Shown in pieces: positions 33,959 through 46,176 of a DNA stretch of 64,000 nucleotides; within the stretch, counting starts at the first letter, position 1, and every line of letters starts with the position of its first letter. The position numbers and the translations under genes were made by a program. The notes beneath the pieces were generated by a model that saw nothing but the letters and a program-made list of their open reading frames with translations, did not search any database and had not been told where the DNA came from. Origin of the DNA: Carettochelys insculpta (lineage: Eukaryota; Chordata; Testudines; Carettochelyidae). The stretch is from positions 175,225,501 to 175,289,500 of the forward strand of contig NC_134137.1 in NCBI RefSeq assembly GCF_033958435.1. Direction: 5' to 3'.

Positions 33959-36900
33959 GAGTGGCATGAAATCTGAAAATAAAGAAAATGTTGCTAAGTG
34001 GCCCACCAAGGAAACATGCAGGGAAAATGCAAATCGGTGCTACTGTGATGATGAAGTGATCACAACCCCCAGCTTTCACAACTAGACTGGTGACAAAGGT
34101 GATGTTACATTTTAGCTTTTGTCAACACTGCAACAAAAAGAGCAGCAACTGTGCATCTCAGAGGCCTGATCAAACAGCGTGGACTTGCCATAGCAGGGCT
34201 GTTGTTCTGGGGCTCAAGTAGCCATGTAGATGTCCAGGATAGACAAGGGGCTCTGAAAGCTGTTGAGAGGGGTGGGTCCCAGAGCCCAGGCTTCACTCTG
34301 AGTCAAAAGGATGACAGTGCTACCTCTGGGCTTCACAGCACATGCCCGGTGAATCCAAGTCGGATGGCCTGGGCTCTGAGACTCATTATCGCAGGGCATT
34401 TGTAGCACTTTTGACATGTTCTCAGACAACCAGGCCTCTTGCAATCTGTCAGCCTTTAAGAATGGTGGGTCACCAATATGTCCCTTTAATGACAGTGCCT
34501 CCAAGTCTTGCTGGCATTGCAAGCCTTTTCTGAGAGCTGTACCTAACAGTACCCTTCTCAGATCCGTACAGCTTGTACCTCCCTGGTCTGGCACGGTCAG
34601 GACCAAACAGGTCCTAAGTGACAGAATTTGCTGGGCCACAGGAGGTCCAAGGCTTTTGCCTCAGGCAGCCCTCACCTCCAGCTCCCCAGGGACTCTGGGC
34701 TTTCCAGGACTGCCAGAGGGCTCCAGCAGGAGGGCTCCCACCCCAGCCACGTGGTCTGGCAGGGGATCTAGCAGGGGTTCTGCCCCACCCCCTGTGCTGC
34801 AGCAGGACCAGCGGGAGCTCTTGCTCTGGCCCAGGCCAGCTGCGGGACCGCTCTGACCCCAGCGCCTAACCCGTGGATACAGATCTGGCCTCCGGCCCTG
34901 GGACTGTTTTGTCCGGCAAAATCCACGGTCCTGCAGGACCATGAATGTTGCTGGATGAGAGAGAGTACCAGATTTAAGAGGTTCAACCTGTACTGCTCGG
35001 GATAGTTTTGCTGATTATCAGTGTAGCCTTCCTGAGAATTCCCAGAGGTCATTTTTTAATGCAGATTACATCACTGGTGATTTACGTGTATTAATGTGGG
35101 AGCACAGGGAGGTGGGCTTGGCCAGGCCTGCCAATGGGGGGCAGGGCAAAGGGGGCAGTTGCCCCCAGGGCTAGCTCTTCAAAGGTGCTGAGAGCTCCAG
35201 CAGCTACCACTGGTGAAGTACCAGAGATGACAGCCCGTGCCCCAGGCCCCTTTGAAACACTGCAGAGTACTATGCTACCATACCACGTGCAGCTTTGAGG
35301 GAGCATGGGGGTGGGGGACAGGACTGATGGCCCTAAGCCCCAGCCCTTCTACTCTTGGCCCTACCCCTTCCCATAGAGTGGGTCCCCCTTCCCACCTTGA
35401 CCCCAGGCCAATGGCAGCTGTCAGTCCTGCCGGACTCAGCAGTCCAGCTAGGAGAAGGAAAACTGATTTCAAACCAAGAATGTCAAGTCTGCTGGACATA
35501 AAAACTGGGCAAATCACACATGGTCTATAGGGCAGCACCTCCAATCCTGAGTGACTGCACCAATCAAAAGTCAAACAAACATGCAAGCGATATATGAGCC
35601 TGCGTCAGCTGCAAATTGAATAGCTTCCGTTTAAAGTACCAGTAAATAGTAATCCCTATGAATACAAATGGAAACCATTATTTGGAGAGATCTCTTTTCA
35701 GTTCTTTTGTAACATTGAACAATAAATACACATGTGCAGCATTTTACAGCATGTGCAGTGGAACCACTGTCAACTAGTTGTCCAAGCAAGTAAAGGAAGT
35801 GGGACTGGGTCTAAAGTCACAACCTTCTCCCGAGAACATAGCCAGCAGTGCAAGGCTTCGGCACCTCCTGCTGAGCATGTAAGACCATTTGTGGCTGTTT
35901 TAAATAAATGCAAGGCACCTAGGTCTGGGCACTTATCCACATAAATATATCTATTCTTCTCATCACTCCATAGATATGCATCACTTCATGCAATAGCAAA
36001 CTGTTCTAAGAAGGTCCACAAAGAACTCACAGTGTGACTGTCTATCCCTGTACTTGTGTAGTTGTGCCTTCTCGCACCAACAGTAGTTTCAGAGACCAAA
36101 TCATTCTAGCCTGAAAATCTAGCATAGCAAGCTCTGACAAAACAGACATTCCCTTCAATAGGGCCAGGATTTCACCCATGGAGAGGAGGAAGATGCCGGC
36201 ATACAAGGTTTTTTTTTTTCTGAGGTATTTTAGAAAATCAAATACATCAACTAGAAATAGATTGTTGCATGGCTGATTATTCAATACCACGATATGAATG
36301 TTCCAAATTGAACAAAGAAATGCAAAGGGCATCTGTGAAATTAATAAATGATCCCTCTGACAAACACTGTGTGGTGAGTTTCCCAGCCCAGTTTTTGAAG
36401 TTCCATTTACAAAGCACCTTAAGGGATCAAAGTGGTTGGCTGGGGGAGAACAGACTTGCCTGACCCCTGGGCAAGGTGAGGGGACAGCTCCACACTTCTG
36501 GAAGGAGTGGGGCCTGGAGCAAAAGGAGTGGGGTTGGGAGCAGCCATCTCCCAGCTCTGCCCAGAGCAGGCTGTACCACACTACATACACCCCTCAAAGC
36601 TACCTGGAGCATGACTTAAAGAGCCCTGGGACCCAGCCTCTGCTGCTCCTGTGGTAGCATCAGCAGTAGCTGGGAGCCCTAGGCCCTTTTGCAACACTGG
36701 GTCCCAGGGCTTCTGCCCACTTTCGTTTCCTCTCCTCTCCCTCCACCGGAGTTGGTAGACCTCATGGTTGATCAAGTTATTAAAGCCTTCACAGGATAAA
36801 GTAACCACAAGAGAGGCCAGGGAGACACCTGTGTGCAGAAGTCAACTTTTTAGTTGATGATAGTGGCAAAGGGCCTGCAGTTTTCCCAAACTGCTGCTTT

Positions 36901-38605
36901 GTGGTAACCACCATCTTTCCTCTGTACTATACAGACTAGAGCATTATGGGACAGAGCTACATCGTTCTTCATGTCACTTTCTTGTTCCTGCATTCTCCTG
37001 AGCCCATCACTCAATGTCACTCCAGCTCTTTCTTGTTACCACTTCTGTTCCCTGCTCCAAACCTAATGGACCAAGAGACTTTCATGCTGAGAGGAAGAAA
37101 CATCCTAGAGAAGAACTTCCATAGTATCCTGATGGCGAGTTACTGAGGGCAGAGCTTGGCTAAACATCTGTGAGGAGATAGTCTTGGGAATCATAAACTG
37201 CCACCTTTTATGCCATCAAGTAAAATCACATTTCTTTTCTGACTAATGGCATTTTGCGCATGGGCCAGTCCCTTCTCTTCACACCACAGTCAAATGAGTT
37301 TCCTGAGAGAAATTCCAGTCAAATAGCCACTGCATTAAAGCACATGCCAATAGCAAGTCCCATATTGTACTGTATACTTACATCGACCTTTTGTGTCAAA
37401 GCATTTCACCAAGCATGCGCCTGATCTACAGGCTAGCAGAAATTAATGGGAACGTGCCCATAGATGTCAAATAGGTCCCATGTACAAGCAGTGAGGTAGT
37501 GTGTGGTGTCAACTATTTGCATACAAAGGCAGGGGAATGCACACTGAAAGCAGGGCAACAAATCCCCTAGCATAATGGGATCTTTAATATACAAACAGGT
37601 GACTTCTTGAAAAGCTGGACCCAGGAGGAATTACTGCTGATGAAAAAATGACTGGACTGTTTTAAGTAATAACTATAGTACAAATGGTTCCCTAATTACA
37701 GACAAAAGCTAATGGTCTATAGTTATGGCAGCTCCATGCCAGCGAAAATTCCTATCAGGCTGGTGGCAAAAATTCAGCCACCTGCTTAGAGGTGCATTAA
37801 GTCCCCTTTGCTTCACCAGAGCAGCACGAAGGGATGTGTGGCCCACCCTAGAGTTTGGCTCTCAGTGTCTAGTTTTTTCCCCCGCAAGGGCAGATGGATG
37901 AGTTTTGGGGAGACAGGGTAGTTGGGAAAAGAAAAGGACATAATGATGAGGTGCCTAGATCTTGTATAATTGTAGCCCACTCTGGTAAGAAAGTGTAACA
38001 TCATTGTCATAAAAACAAAACCTTTTAAAGCAAACTTTGGATTTTTAATTTTGCATGCACATCTAAGAAACTAGCATTAGTATCCAGTCTATGCCCAGAA
38101 AAGCAGAAGTTTCAAAGAAGCTAAAAAGAGATCATGCTGAATGTCAGAATGAACCCTACTTGGCTTTTAAATTTTGCAGTCGTTTAGAAATCCATGATTT
38201 AAGTATAGCAAATATTCAGTATATGAAAATGTCAAAATCTCAGTGGTTATTTTCCAATTACCTCTGATATGGAACTGGCTTCTAATTCTTGTTCTGGGTG
38301 ATGAAAGTTGGATGCTGTTGGGGGCAGAGGGGCAATTGCTGCAAAAGAAGAATATATAAGGTCTTTGGTGTTCACTGTCTAACATTGCATGAACCATAAT
38401 CATTCTGCTATAGAAGTAGTAGTAGATGCACTGCTTTATATTTAATTGGGTTTTTCAGGAAAAAGGGCACAGATTTGGACTGTATGCTGTATAAAATCAT
38501 TAACATCCTTTAAATGTCTGATGCAGGAAAATGATGAGACTATAAACTCAAGTGCCAAGCAAAGATTTGAGAATTTGGTTGAGATTTATATTTAGCATCT
38601 GTCTA
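33959..38605. other. No gene seen; GC-rich patches
   Basis: GC-rich patches at 34620-34920, 35100-35420 and 36420-36740 produce several overlapping frames. The longest minus frame (36042-36590, 182 codons) begins in such a patch and runs into AT-rich DNA without a domain. A T-run lies at 36211-36220. No exon is supported. Confidence 0.4.
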
Positions 38606-38608
38606 TAT

Positions 38609-39038
38609 GGCTATGTCTACATTACAGCGATCTTTTGAAAGAATATTTTCCGGAAGAGATCTTCCGAAAAAAACTTCTTTCAAAAGAGCACATCCACAAA
38701 CAAAAAAGCAGATCGAAAGATCGATCTGCTCTTTTGATAGAGAGCAGCCACGCAGGCCCTGCTCTTTCAAAAGAACGGCCAGGGGTTGAAAAATCCAGCG
38801 TCATGAGGACTGCTCTTTTGAAAAAAGGGTCCCTGGAGTGTCTACATATGCTTTTCCCAAAAGAATATTTCGGAAAAAGGCGTTCTTTCTGATCCAGGAG
38901 TGGAAGACAGCTTCTGGAAGAAGACCCACATTCTTTCGATTTTGGTTCGAACAAGAGCCTTTTGTGTGTAGATGCTCTGTGTGTTGTTTCAAAAAAGGGT
39001 CTGATTTTCTGAAAGAACTTTCTAGTGTAGACCCAGGC
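38609..39038. mobile_element. Harbinger-type MITE, TCTTTTGAAAGA family (430 bp)
   Basis: The left end is GGCTATGTCTACATTACAGC; the right end is CTAGTGTAGACCCAGGC, whose reverse complement starts GCCTGGGTCTACACTAG. TAT flanks both ends (38606-38608, 39039-39041). The interior repeats the words CTCTTTTGA, TTTCAAAAGA and TTCGGAAAA in both directions, including the perfect palindrome AGATCGAAAGATCGATCT-like segment at 38710-38730. No transposase. Confidence 0.78.
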
Positions 39039-39412
39039 TATATGTTTAAGGACAGCTATCCTCTAATGCTGCATTACATTAGTGATTTATCATTAAAATC
39101 TTAAATCCCTAATACATTTTCATACATATATTCATCAATGTGCAGAAAAGGATTGCAAAAACTAACTGTTTTTTTTTTTATATTTCTGTGAGAAAACATA
39201 AGCTGTTAGGAACTGGACTTTCTCCAAGTTTTGTATCTCCATTTATATCTTTGAGACATGGTAGAGTTGTCCTCTGTCTACCAAGCCCATAAACACCACT
39301 GTGTGCTCACTATAGCTGAATGTTAATAGTAGAACATTATAAAAGTACTTTAAGATATAGCCATTGTGTTCCTAAGTACTCCATTCCCCACATCCAGGAT
39401 TATAGTCTCTAC

Positions 39413-39730
39413 CAGGGATCAGCAACCTTTCCAAAACGGCATGCCAAAATTTGACCTTTTGAGCTCTATTTACTGTCTGAGCGCCGGTGATACTTTTAAA
39501 AGTCACTAAGTCCTACTTACACCAGCTTCATTAATAAATAAATTAAGCCGCACGGCTTTACCGTTTAGGTGGTGGTTGGTAGGACATGTTAATCCACTGG
39601 CGGCATGGCTTTGAGCAAGCTCCCAGCTGCATGGAGGAGGATGAGTGGGGCTGAGCTCCCACCACACATGCTGATGAAAATTGGCTCGTGTGCCACTCTT
39701 GGCACCCATGCCTGGGGTTGCTGACCCCTG
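39413..39730. mobile_element. hAT MITE with CAGGG...CCCTG termini (318 bp)
   Basis: The left end is CAGGGATCAGCAACCTTTCC; the right end is GGTTGCTGACCCCTG, whose reverse complement is CAGGGGTCAGCAACC. These inverted termini are typical of non-autonomous hAT elements. The right flank is directly occupied by the next MITE (39731), so the 8-bp duplication cannot be checked. Confidence 0.8.
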
Positions 39731-40155
39731 AACTATGTCTACACTAGAGACTTTTCTCTACAAAACCCATGGAGCATACACAGTAAAAATGTGTTCTGTT
39801 GACATACTGTCAACAGAACTCAGCACTTCTGTTGACAGCCTTCTGCCTCTCCCCCTTGAGACAGAACACCTTTCTCGACAGACTCTGTCAACAAAAAAAG
39901 CTGTGTGGATGCTCCAGGGGGTCCTCACTCAACAGACAGAGCTTCCAGGTCACTGGGCAGCCCTGTCTGCTCTGCTTCCAGTTGGCCGTTCTGTCAAGAG
40001 AGCAGCTGGGCAGACTGGCCGCTTTCTGTTGACGGAGCATATCGACAGAGCGATCTGCTTTCGTGTGCGATCACAATCTGTCAACAGAAGTTCTGTTGGA
40101 AGATATCTTCCGACAGTAACATCTGTCGACAGATCGCTGTAGTGTAGGCACAGCC
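39731..40155 (+). mobile_element. Harbinger-type MITE, CTGTTGACAG family, copy 1 (about 425 bp)
   Basis: The left end is AACTATGTCTACACTAGAG and the right end, read on the other strand, is GGCTGTGCCTACACTACAG. The interior is dense in TCTGTTGACA and CTGTCAACAGA words in both orientations. Copy 2 lies at 59834-60207 in the opposite orientation and shares the ACTAGAG..TTTT start and the AGCTGGGCAG-like middle. Overlapping frames of up to 135 codons reflect the repeat, not a gene. Confidence 0.78.
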
Positions 40156-41227
40156 CTGGTGTATACTGTTAAGAGTACAGTTGAGCGAATAATTAATTGT
40201 TTTGATTCAGTGGCCAAATTTTAAAAAAGCAGAAGGAAAAGTCACTTTGTTTAGAACTGAAATTACATTTTAATATTCCTCACTGCAAAAATGTTGCTTG
40301 GGCTGAACTCAACGGTTCCAATGTCAGTCTGAAATGGCGCTTTTTTTTTCCCAAGAAAAGGTGCATTTGCAACAAAACATCAAATCAGTTCATTTTGAAA
40401 ATGTCAAAACAAAATATTCCAACATTTCAAAAAAGTCAGGCATTTTTTGGCCAAATGAGTTACTAAATTTGTCATGAGCTCTTGCAAAATGATTGTGTTC
40501 CCAAAAACATTTTTTTGGACTGGAGGGAAGAATTTACTATTCCCTTCCCCCGCCCCCAGCAAAAAATTGCCTGACTCTAATTAAGAGTTCAACTATATAG
40601 TAACAGAATGTACTGTGGAAGGAAGCTGAATGTGTATGTGGGGTCAGCTATTCCGTAAGTACCTCATCCATGAATATATCATCCAATAAAAATATCTCTG
40701 GGTTATTACGAAAGATAATAAACCAAAGAAAACTAAGTCCTAAATCTTTTTCATGACTGAAAAACTATAAGAATATTGAAATATTACCTTGATATTTCAT
40801 TCCTAGAGTAGTATATTTGTGAGTCACAATTCAGGAATGAACAACACAACATTTAGCCATAATATACCTATAAAATACGGTTGTACCAACTACAATTATT
40901 ATTAACAGGTGTAGAAAAAAAATGGATGCGCCATAAAACATTCATAGATACAGTTGTAGTCAGGGAAATATCCAAAGTTCCGAGAGTTAGGTAATCTCTC
41001 CGAATTTCTTCAAAACTGGCTTGGAAATCTCATTCCAATAGGCTCCCTTGTGATGTTTCTTGTGTTTTCTACTTTCCGGTGTTTTTGGCAGTCAAACTTA
41101 AATCACCTGTAGAACCTTTCTAGTGGGACTTTGGTACCTCTGTTTCTAGCCCACAGAAACTGAAAAGTCACATAGAAGAATTTTAAAAAGTAAAGTGTTT
41201 AAAACTTCACAAGTGCTTGAGTTCACA
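40156..41227. other. No gene seen
   Basis: AT-rich DNA with T-runs (40342, 40510) and no recognisable element. Confidence 0.5.
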
Positions 41228-41392
41228 TTCATTTAGACTAGTCTGTTTAGAATTAGAATTATTTAGAATGAGTCTGTTCTGGTCTGGCTATGGTCTGAAC
41301 AAGTGGGTCTGTCCCACGAAAGCTCACCTAATAAACTATTTTGCTAGTCTTTAAAGTGCTACTTGACTGCTTTTTGTTTTCATTTAGACTAG
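41228..41392 (-). mobile_element. Headless SINE monomer with 14-bp target-site duplications
   Basis: TTCATTTAGACTAG occurs exactly at 41228-41241 and 41379-41392. Between them, on the minus strand, is AAACAAAAAGCAGTCAAGTA, the full SINE body (GTGAGCTTTCGTGGGACAGA, CCCACTTGTTCAGACC, CCAGACCAGAACAGACTC) and an ATTCTAA-type 3' tail. The tRNA-like head is absent. The 5' cut is the same A-rich point at which the headless arms of the foldback copies at 6.3 and 33.8 kb stop. Confidence 0.88.
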
Positions 41393-42585
41393 GGGGCATA
41401 ATTTTCTATCCCTGCAACTTACTTTCAAAGCCTCCAAACACCCTCCTGTTCTGGGAGGTCTTTGAACTCTTCTGAATAGAGCCAAACACACATGGTGTTT
41501 TCCATAATGTGTTGGGTGTCTCTAAGAGTTTGTTTAAGTAATATAGAGTGAAAAAAGTACATTTCTTGGAATTCTGTGAGCTGACTCTATTGCTTGTTTC
41601 ATTGCCGCTGGCTGTTTGACTCACTTGGTATTTGGTTCGTGCACACTGAGTCCTCTGGACTATATCCAAAATTTTCATTACCACTGCTTCTTCCACTCTT
41701 CACACTTCCATCATTCATTTTCTTAGTTGAAACTTTTCTGGAAATAAAAGTTCCCATCATTAATACTTATTTTTATGGGCATTCTTAGGCAGTATCCAAC
41801 AGAGAAAGAGGCTCAAATTCTCCAAGGTATGTTGGCAGCTCATTGATTTGCATGGAAGTTAGATAGCTAAATACCTTTGAGGATCTGTGCAAAAGGGCTT
41901 GCAGATGTGTCCAACTTTCAAAAAAGTAAAGAAAAATAATTTATAATCCTTGAAAGAATTCACCTACTGCATGCACAGTCTTGTATAAATCCTAACTAGG
42001 CTTTGCTTTAAGAGTTCTGATCAGCTGCTTAATCAACATTGGGAAAATTAAGATGCTTAACATCTTAAGACTTCAAGTGTGTGACCCATTTCAAAGTTTC
42101 CTATGGTCCAGTGGGCCAATTTGGTGAAGAGGCTGGAGTATAGCTCTGTCTCTGCCTTCTCACTTCTCAGCTCCATTTTGGGGTGATATGCACAACTAGG
42201 GTTAAACAGAGGGTGTACAACTCTTGCAGACCTTTTCGTTAGTTGTGCAAGGCAACAGGAGTCTTCTTGTGTGCTCTCTCTCAAACGCACTATGTAAGGC
42301 TCCGTCCGAACCTAACCTATGGCCCTGATCCTGCAAACATTTATTTACATGCTTAATTTCAAGCAGGCACATAGTCACACTGAAGCCAATAGGATAGCCC
42401 ATCTGTTTAAAGTTAAGAACACATGGAAGCATTTGCAGGATGGGAGCCTACATTTTTACCCGGTGGGATGCAGATAATAAATCTCTATTCATCACTTTGT
42501 TATGTTGCAAGGTACAAAGGATATTACTCGCCATTTGTTCCAAGCAACCCAAGTCTGGGGTCCTCCAGGCATGGCCCATCTCTCT
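41393..42585. other. No gene seen
   Basis: Ordinary AT-rich DNA. Confidence 0.5.
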
Positions 42586-42795
42586 GTTGATAGGAATAAG
42601 GGGATTTCAAAGTTGGTGGGGTCCTTTCGAAAAGGACCCCTGTCTGGATGAGCTGCACGGGAGCAAGCCACAGCAATTTCGAAGTGCCACGTTCGTCCAC
42701 ATGCTAATGAGGCGCTGAATATGTATTTCAGGGCTTCATTAGTAAACTTTGAAATGACTATTTGCATGGCCATTTTGAAGTTTTGGGCTACCGTG
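42586..42795. mobile_element. Half copy of the palindromic MITE seen complete at 62577-63012
   Basis: GATAGGAATAAGGGGATTTC, GGTCCTTTCGAAAAGGACCC, ATGCTAATGAGGCGCTGAAT and GCATGGCCATTTTGAAG follow the same order as the right arm of the 62.6 kb element. The left arm is absent and the right terminus is eroded after TTTTGGGCTACCGTGG. Confidence 0.8.
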
Positions 42796-42882
42796 GAGGT
42801 AGGCATTGTGCTTTAGCATTTACATTTCCTGAACTTTTGACTTACTCTGTTGTGCAGAATTCCTCTCCAGAGAATCACAACG

Positions 42883-43147
42883 TATGTCTACACTGCAGTT
42901 AAAAGACCAGGACAGGACTGAGCCATCTGACTTGAATCATAAGGCTCAGGCTAAGGGTCTTTATAATTGCAATGTAAACATTTAAGATGTTGCTGATGCT
43001 TGGGCTTTAGGTCCCTGAATTCAGGCTGTAGCCTGAGCCTAGACATCTACCTAAGTGATTAAACAGTCCCTTAACCTGAATGCCACAAGCCTGAATAAGC
43101 TCCTACGGGCCAGCTGCTGATGTTCAAATGCAGTGTAGACATACCGA
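42883..43147. mobile_element. Harbinger-type MITE (about 265 bp)
   Basis: CGTATGTCTACACTGCAGTT at the left and, read on the other strand, CGGTATGTCTACACTGCATT at the right form inverted ends. The interior (GGCTCAGGCTAAGGG, GCTGTAGCCTGAGCC) is itself partly self-complementary. No coding content. Confidence 0.78.
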
Positions 43148-43376
43148 TGAGATCAGCACCAGCAGGATTAATCTGTACCATGAGTGCTCATCAAGACTCG
43201 ATGAGAGTATGAGCCACAATGACAGCTCCTTTTGAATCAAAAATAAAAATGGACTTGAATTTATATTTGGTCTCAGACACCTTGTTGATTTTAGCCCAAC
43301 CAGTTTATACATCTGTTCCTCATAAATTCGCTGAAACAATTGTGACAGAAACAGACACACAAAACACTTGGAAGAC

Positions 43377-43581
43377 CAAGATAGAATAGTATTGGAGGGG
43401 TAGCCGTATTAGTCTGGATCTGTAACAGCAATGAAGGGTCCTGTGGCACCTTATAGACTAACAGAAAAGTTTTGAGCATGAGCTTTTGTGAGTCTGTGCT
43501 CACAAAAGCTCATGCTCAAAACTTTTCTGTTAGTCTATAAGGTGCCACAGGACCCTTCGTTGCTGCTACAAGATAGAATAG
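43377..43581. mobile_element. Foldback SINE insertion with 13-bp target-site duplications
   Basis: CAAGATAGAATAG occurs exactly at 43377-43389 and 43569-43581. The 179-bp insert starts with the SINE head (GGGGTAGCCGTATTAGTCTG), then the body GAAGGGTCCTGTGGCACC...GAGCATGAGCTTTTGTGAG. It turns through the 6-nt loop TCTGTG (43493-43498) and returns as an almost exact reverse complement, ending CCCTTCGTTGCTGCT. About 35-40 nt of head are on the left only. The arms differ at only one or two positions. Confidence 0.93.
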
Positions 43582-45599
43582 AGACTGCTCAGCATTGTTT
43601 CTTCACAGGAAAATGTTGTTTCACTTATCTCCCAGAATTCTTTGACTGGGTCAATAAAATAGTGGATAAAGGAGAACCAGGTGAAAAAATGTATTCATGC
43701 AGTATTGTGTAGCATCTTGACAGATTTTCAAAAGGCTGTTGACCAGGTTCCATACAAAAAGTTGCTAAAGATGTTAAGCATCCTGGTGTAATGCTGACAG
43801 ATGCAGGTTGCTAGGCCCAGGGATAGAACCTGCAAGCAGAGAGGCTAAAGCCCTGCACTCTACCACATGAGCTAAATGCCAGCTGGCTTTCAACCAAGAC
43901 TGTGCAGCAGAGACTTCTCTCTCCCCAGCTGAGGTCTCAGTGCCTCTGGGTATTACACTGGGATGAGAGGTAAAGTATTGTCATGGATCAAAAAGAGCTA
44001 GGTGATAGAAACCAATGTAGGATTAAGTATCACAGAAGCAGCCACAGTAGTTGGATTCACAGTGTGCATCTGAAAAATTTAAAAAATAACACAAAATAAC
44101 CCCACTGAAGAAGTCTTTGTGGTCACATTAGTACTGACAAATAAGAGCTTAATATTAATAAACAGGATCCTACCTTTTAAGGTGTTTCAATCTAATGCGG
44201 TAATGCAAAAACTGTTAGTTTGCTTTGTATTCAAACGTATCTGACAATCATTTGGTTAAGTAGGAAGGGTAGACAGGTATCACTAGACAGCTTTCTAATA
44301 GTATAATTGATGAGCCCTTAAAAAGCAGGGGACATCATCTAATTTGTCTGCCAAACTGTCTCATGTAAGTTGCATCAGTCTGTCTCAATTTCAAACTTTC
44401 TTCTGCACAACAGAAATTCTAGTAGGCTTATGCTCTGTGAAAGCAATAAGTCTATTGTAATCTTCACTGGAACTTGGAAGAGAGCGCTCTTCTGGTGCAC
44501 AGTGACCTCCTGTGGAATTTGTTTCAAATGCTTTTGAGTCTGGAAGAAATCTGGTGCCAAATATGAATATCTAGAAGTACAGGATCAAATGTAAACCCAT
44601 ATTCAGCAAAATATTTGAGCACATGCCTAATTTCTAGGTACCTGAGTAGTCTGCTTGATTTTATTGGAGCTTCTTGATTTATAAGTTAAACACATGTTTA
44701 AGTATATTGCTGAATCAAGACACAGTAGCAAGGTCATTTTGATCATTTTCAATAGAAGTTTCATGGGAACATCAGTCACAGTCTTCAATAATACAGTGAT
44801 ACTGATTCACTCCACGGAGAGAAACGGCCCATTCTCTGGCAGGGAATTATTTTTTTAAAGATAGTAATTTATAGTATCTAATATAATTTCCAATTATGTA
44901 GACTAGGTAGTGTAATCATTCTGGAGAGAAAATTAAAAGTGGAATGAAATGGTGGGCTGTGCCTCTGAGGCTACGTCTGCACTGCAAGCAAAGGATCTAA
45001 TTCCCCATAACTCACACTAATCTGAGGAGTGCTGGAACAAGTATAAATAATAGCACGGCCACAGAAGCACTGAGACGTGGCTTAGCCATGCCAAGTACAG
45101 GATCAGGCAGGCTTGCCCCCAACACAGCTATGCTGCTGCTGTCATCCATGCAACCCCGGTATGCTGCTATTTCTACTCTCTAGAGGGAGTATGTGTAGGC
45201 AAGCAGGCAATCGCACCCTATGCTTGCAGGGAAGCCTAAATGACTCAGCATAAAACTTGCAGCCCAGAAGATATCGGATGAAGAGGGACTTGGCTGGTGG
45301 CTTTGTTTCCCTAGAGTTTGGGGCTGTTGAGGAAGCCAGTGAGTCCAGGGAGTAATTCAGAAGGGCTGCCTAGGGTGACAGTGCTGGAAGACCATGCCAG
45401 AATTCCCACAGTGCTCGGGGCTGTGGTCCTCCTTCTCTGCCTCTCTTGGCGCACCCTTGTGTGTGAAAGGACACTGTGAGCTGCCCTGCACAGTTCTCTC
45501 CTGGGCGGATCTGCTCTGCGGTGCTAATTGCTCTTTTATGGCATCACAGACCCATAAAAGGGGTACAGCAGAGGGGGAAAACCACGGTATTCAACGTAC
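43582..45599. other. No gene seen; tRNA-like relic and a possible MITE end
   Basis: Holds the tRNA-like relic at 43810-43892. A GGCTACGTCTGCACTGCAAG at 44970-44990 looks like one end of another Harbinger MITE, whose partner end is not clear. The next IGSF5 cytoplasmic exon would be expected on the minus strand from here downwards and was not found. Confidence 0.4.
43810..43892 (-). repeat. tRNA-derived SINE head relic
   Basis: On the minus strand TTTAGCTCATGTGGTAGAGT (box A-like) is followed about 35 nt later by GGTTCTATCCC (box B-like). The arms do not close into a cloverleaf with matched acceptor stem, so it is likely a SINE relic rather than a functional tRNA. Confidence 0.5.
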
Positions 45600-45624
45600 C
45601 TCAATTCCTTTTGGTAGGTGGACT
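45600..45624 (-). CDS. IGSF5: IGSF5 25-bp cytoplasmic microexon
   Basis: A polypyrimidine tract and acceptor (TTCCTTTCTTTCAG) ends at 45625 and a donor GTACGT starts at 45599. The 25 bp between them, entered in phase 1 after the AAA-G end of the transmembrane exon, reads E-S-T-Y-Q-K-E-L followed by AG of a split codon (Arg or Ser). Mammalian IGSF5 has ESTYQNEIR just after its membrane anchor, so 7 of 9 positions agree if the split codon is Arg. It leaves in phase 2. The exon is too short for ORF or gene finders and would usually be missed. The next coding exon must begin in phase 2; I did not find it at lower coordinates. Confidence 0.83.
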
Positions 45625-46176
45625 CTGAAAGAAAGGAAGACATTGTTTTAAAATACAAACGAGTAGAATACGGCTGGCTGTTGAGGTTCACCCTCTTTCT
45701 CACACAGTTCAGACTGTATTTTAATACGGAAATTGTTTCACAGCTCCCTTTCCCTCACCTCCCCAATACAGTCACATAACAACCTGGTGCACTTGCTCAC
45801 ATGGAAAATTAGTACTAGGAAAGAATTTGCAGAATGCATTTATAGCTGATATACACTGTATAAATCTAGGTGTATATGTACACTGACTTTCAATGAGGTT
45901 TGTTTTCTGCATGGGTTAGACACTTCTGAAAATCTTACCCTTCCTGCTTACTATTGATGGAAATGATAAGGAGCCAACAATTCCGTTGAAAACACATTAC
46001 ACCAGAAGAACTCAGCTGGCAACTGTTTGTAGCATATACAAGCCACTGATTACCAGAATCAGCTCTCTGCCCTGAACACTCCTTCCTAAACTGCATGATT
46101 CTTTAACCAAAATTGTAGATTAAGCCTAATTTACCATTTGAACAGTGCAGAGCCAGTAGCAAAAAAAACAACTTAC

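Noticed and set aside
36042..36590. 182-codon minus-strand open frame
   Set aside because: Starts in a GC-rich patch and continues through unrelated AT-rich DNA; no domain, no signal of splice sites or conserved motif. Chance frame.
38635..39104. Several 60-110-codon frames at 38.6-39.1 kb
   Set aside because: All are products of the TCTTTTGAAAGA-type MITE at 38609-39038 read in different frames.
1..45599. PCP4 and the remaining IGSF5 tail exons, expected on the minus strand by mammalian synteny
   Set aside because: I looked for IQ-motif-like and ENYGYSSDE/SFDIASP-like coding words and found none. They may lie outside the window or be too short or diverged to see by eye.
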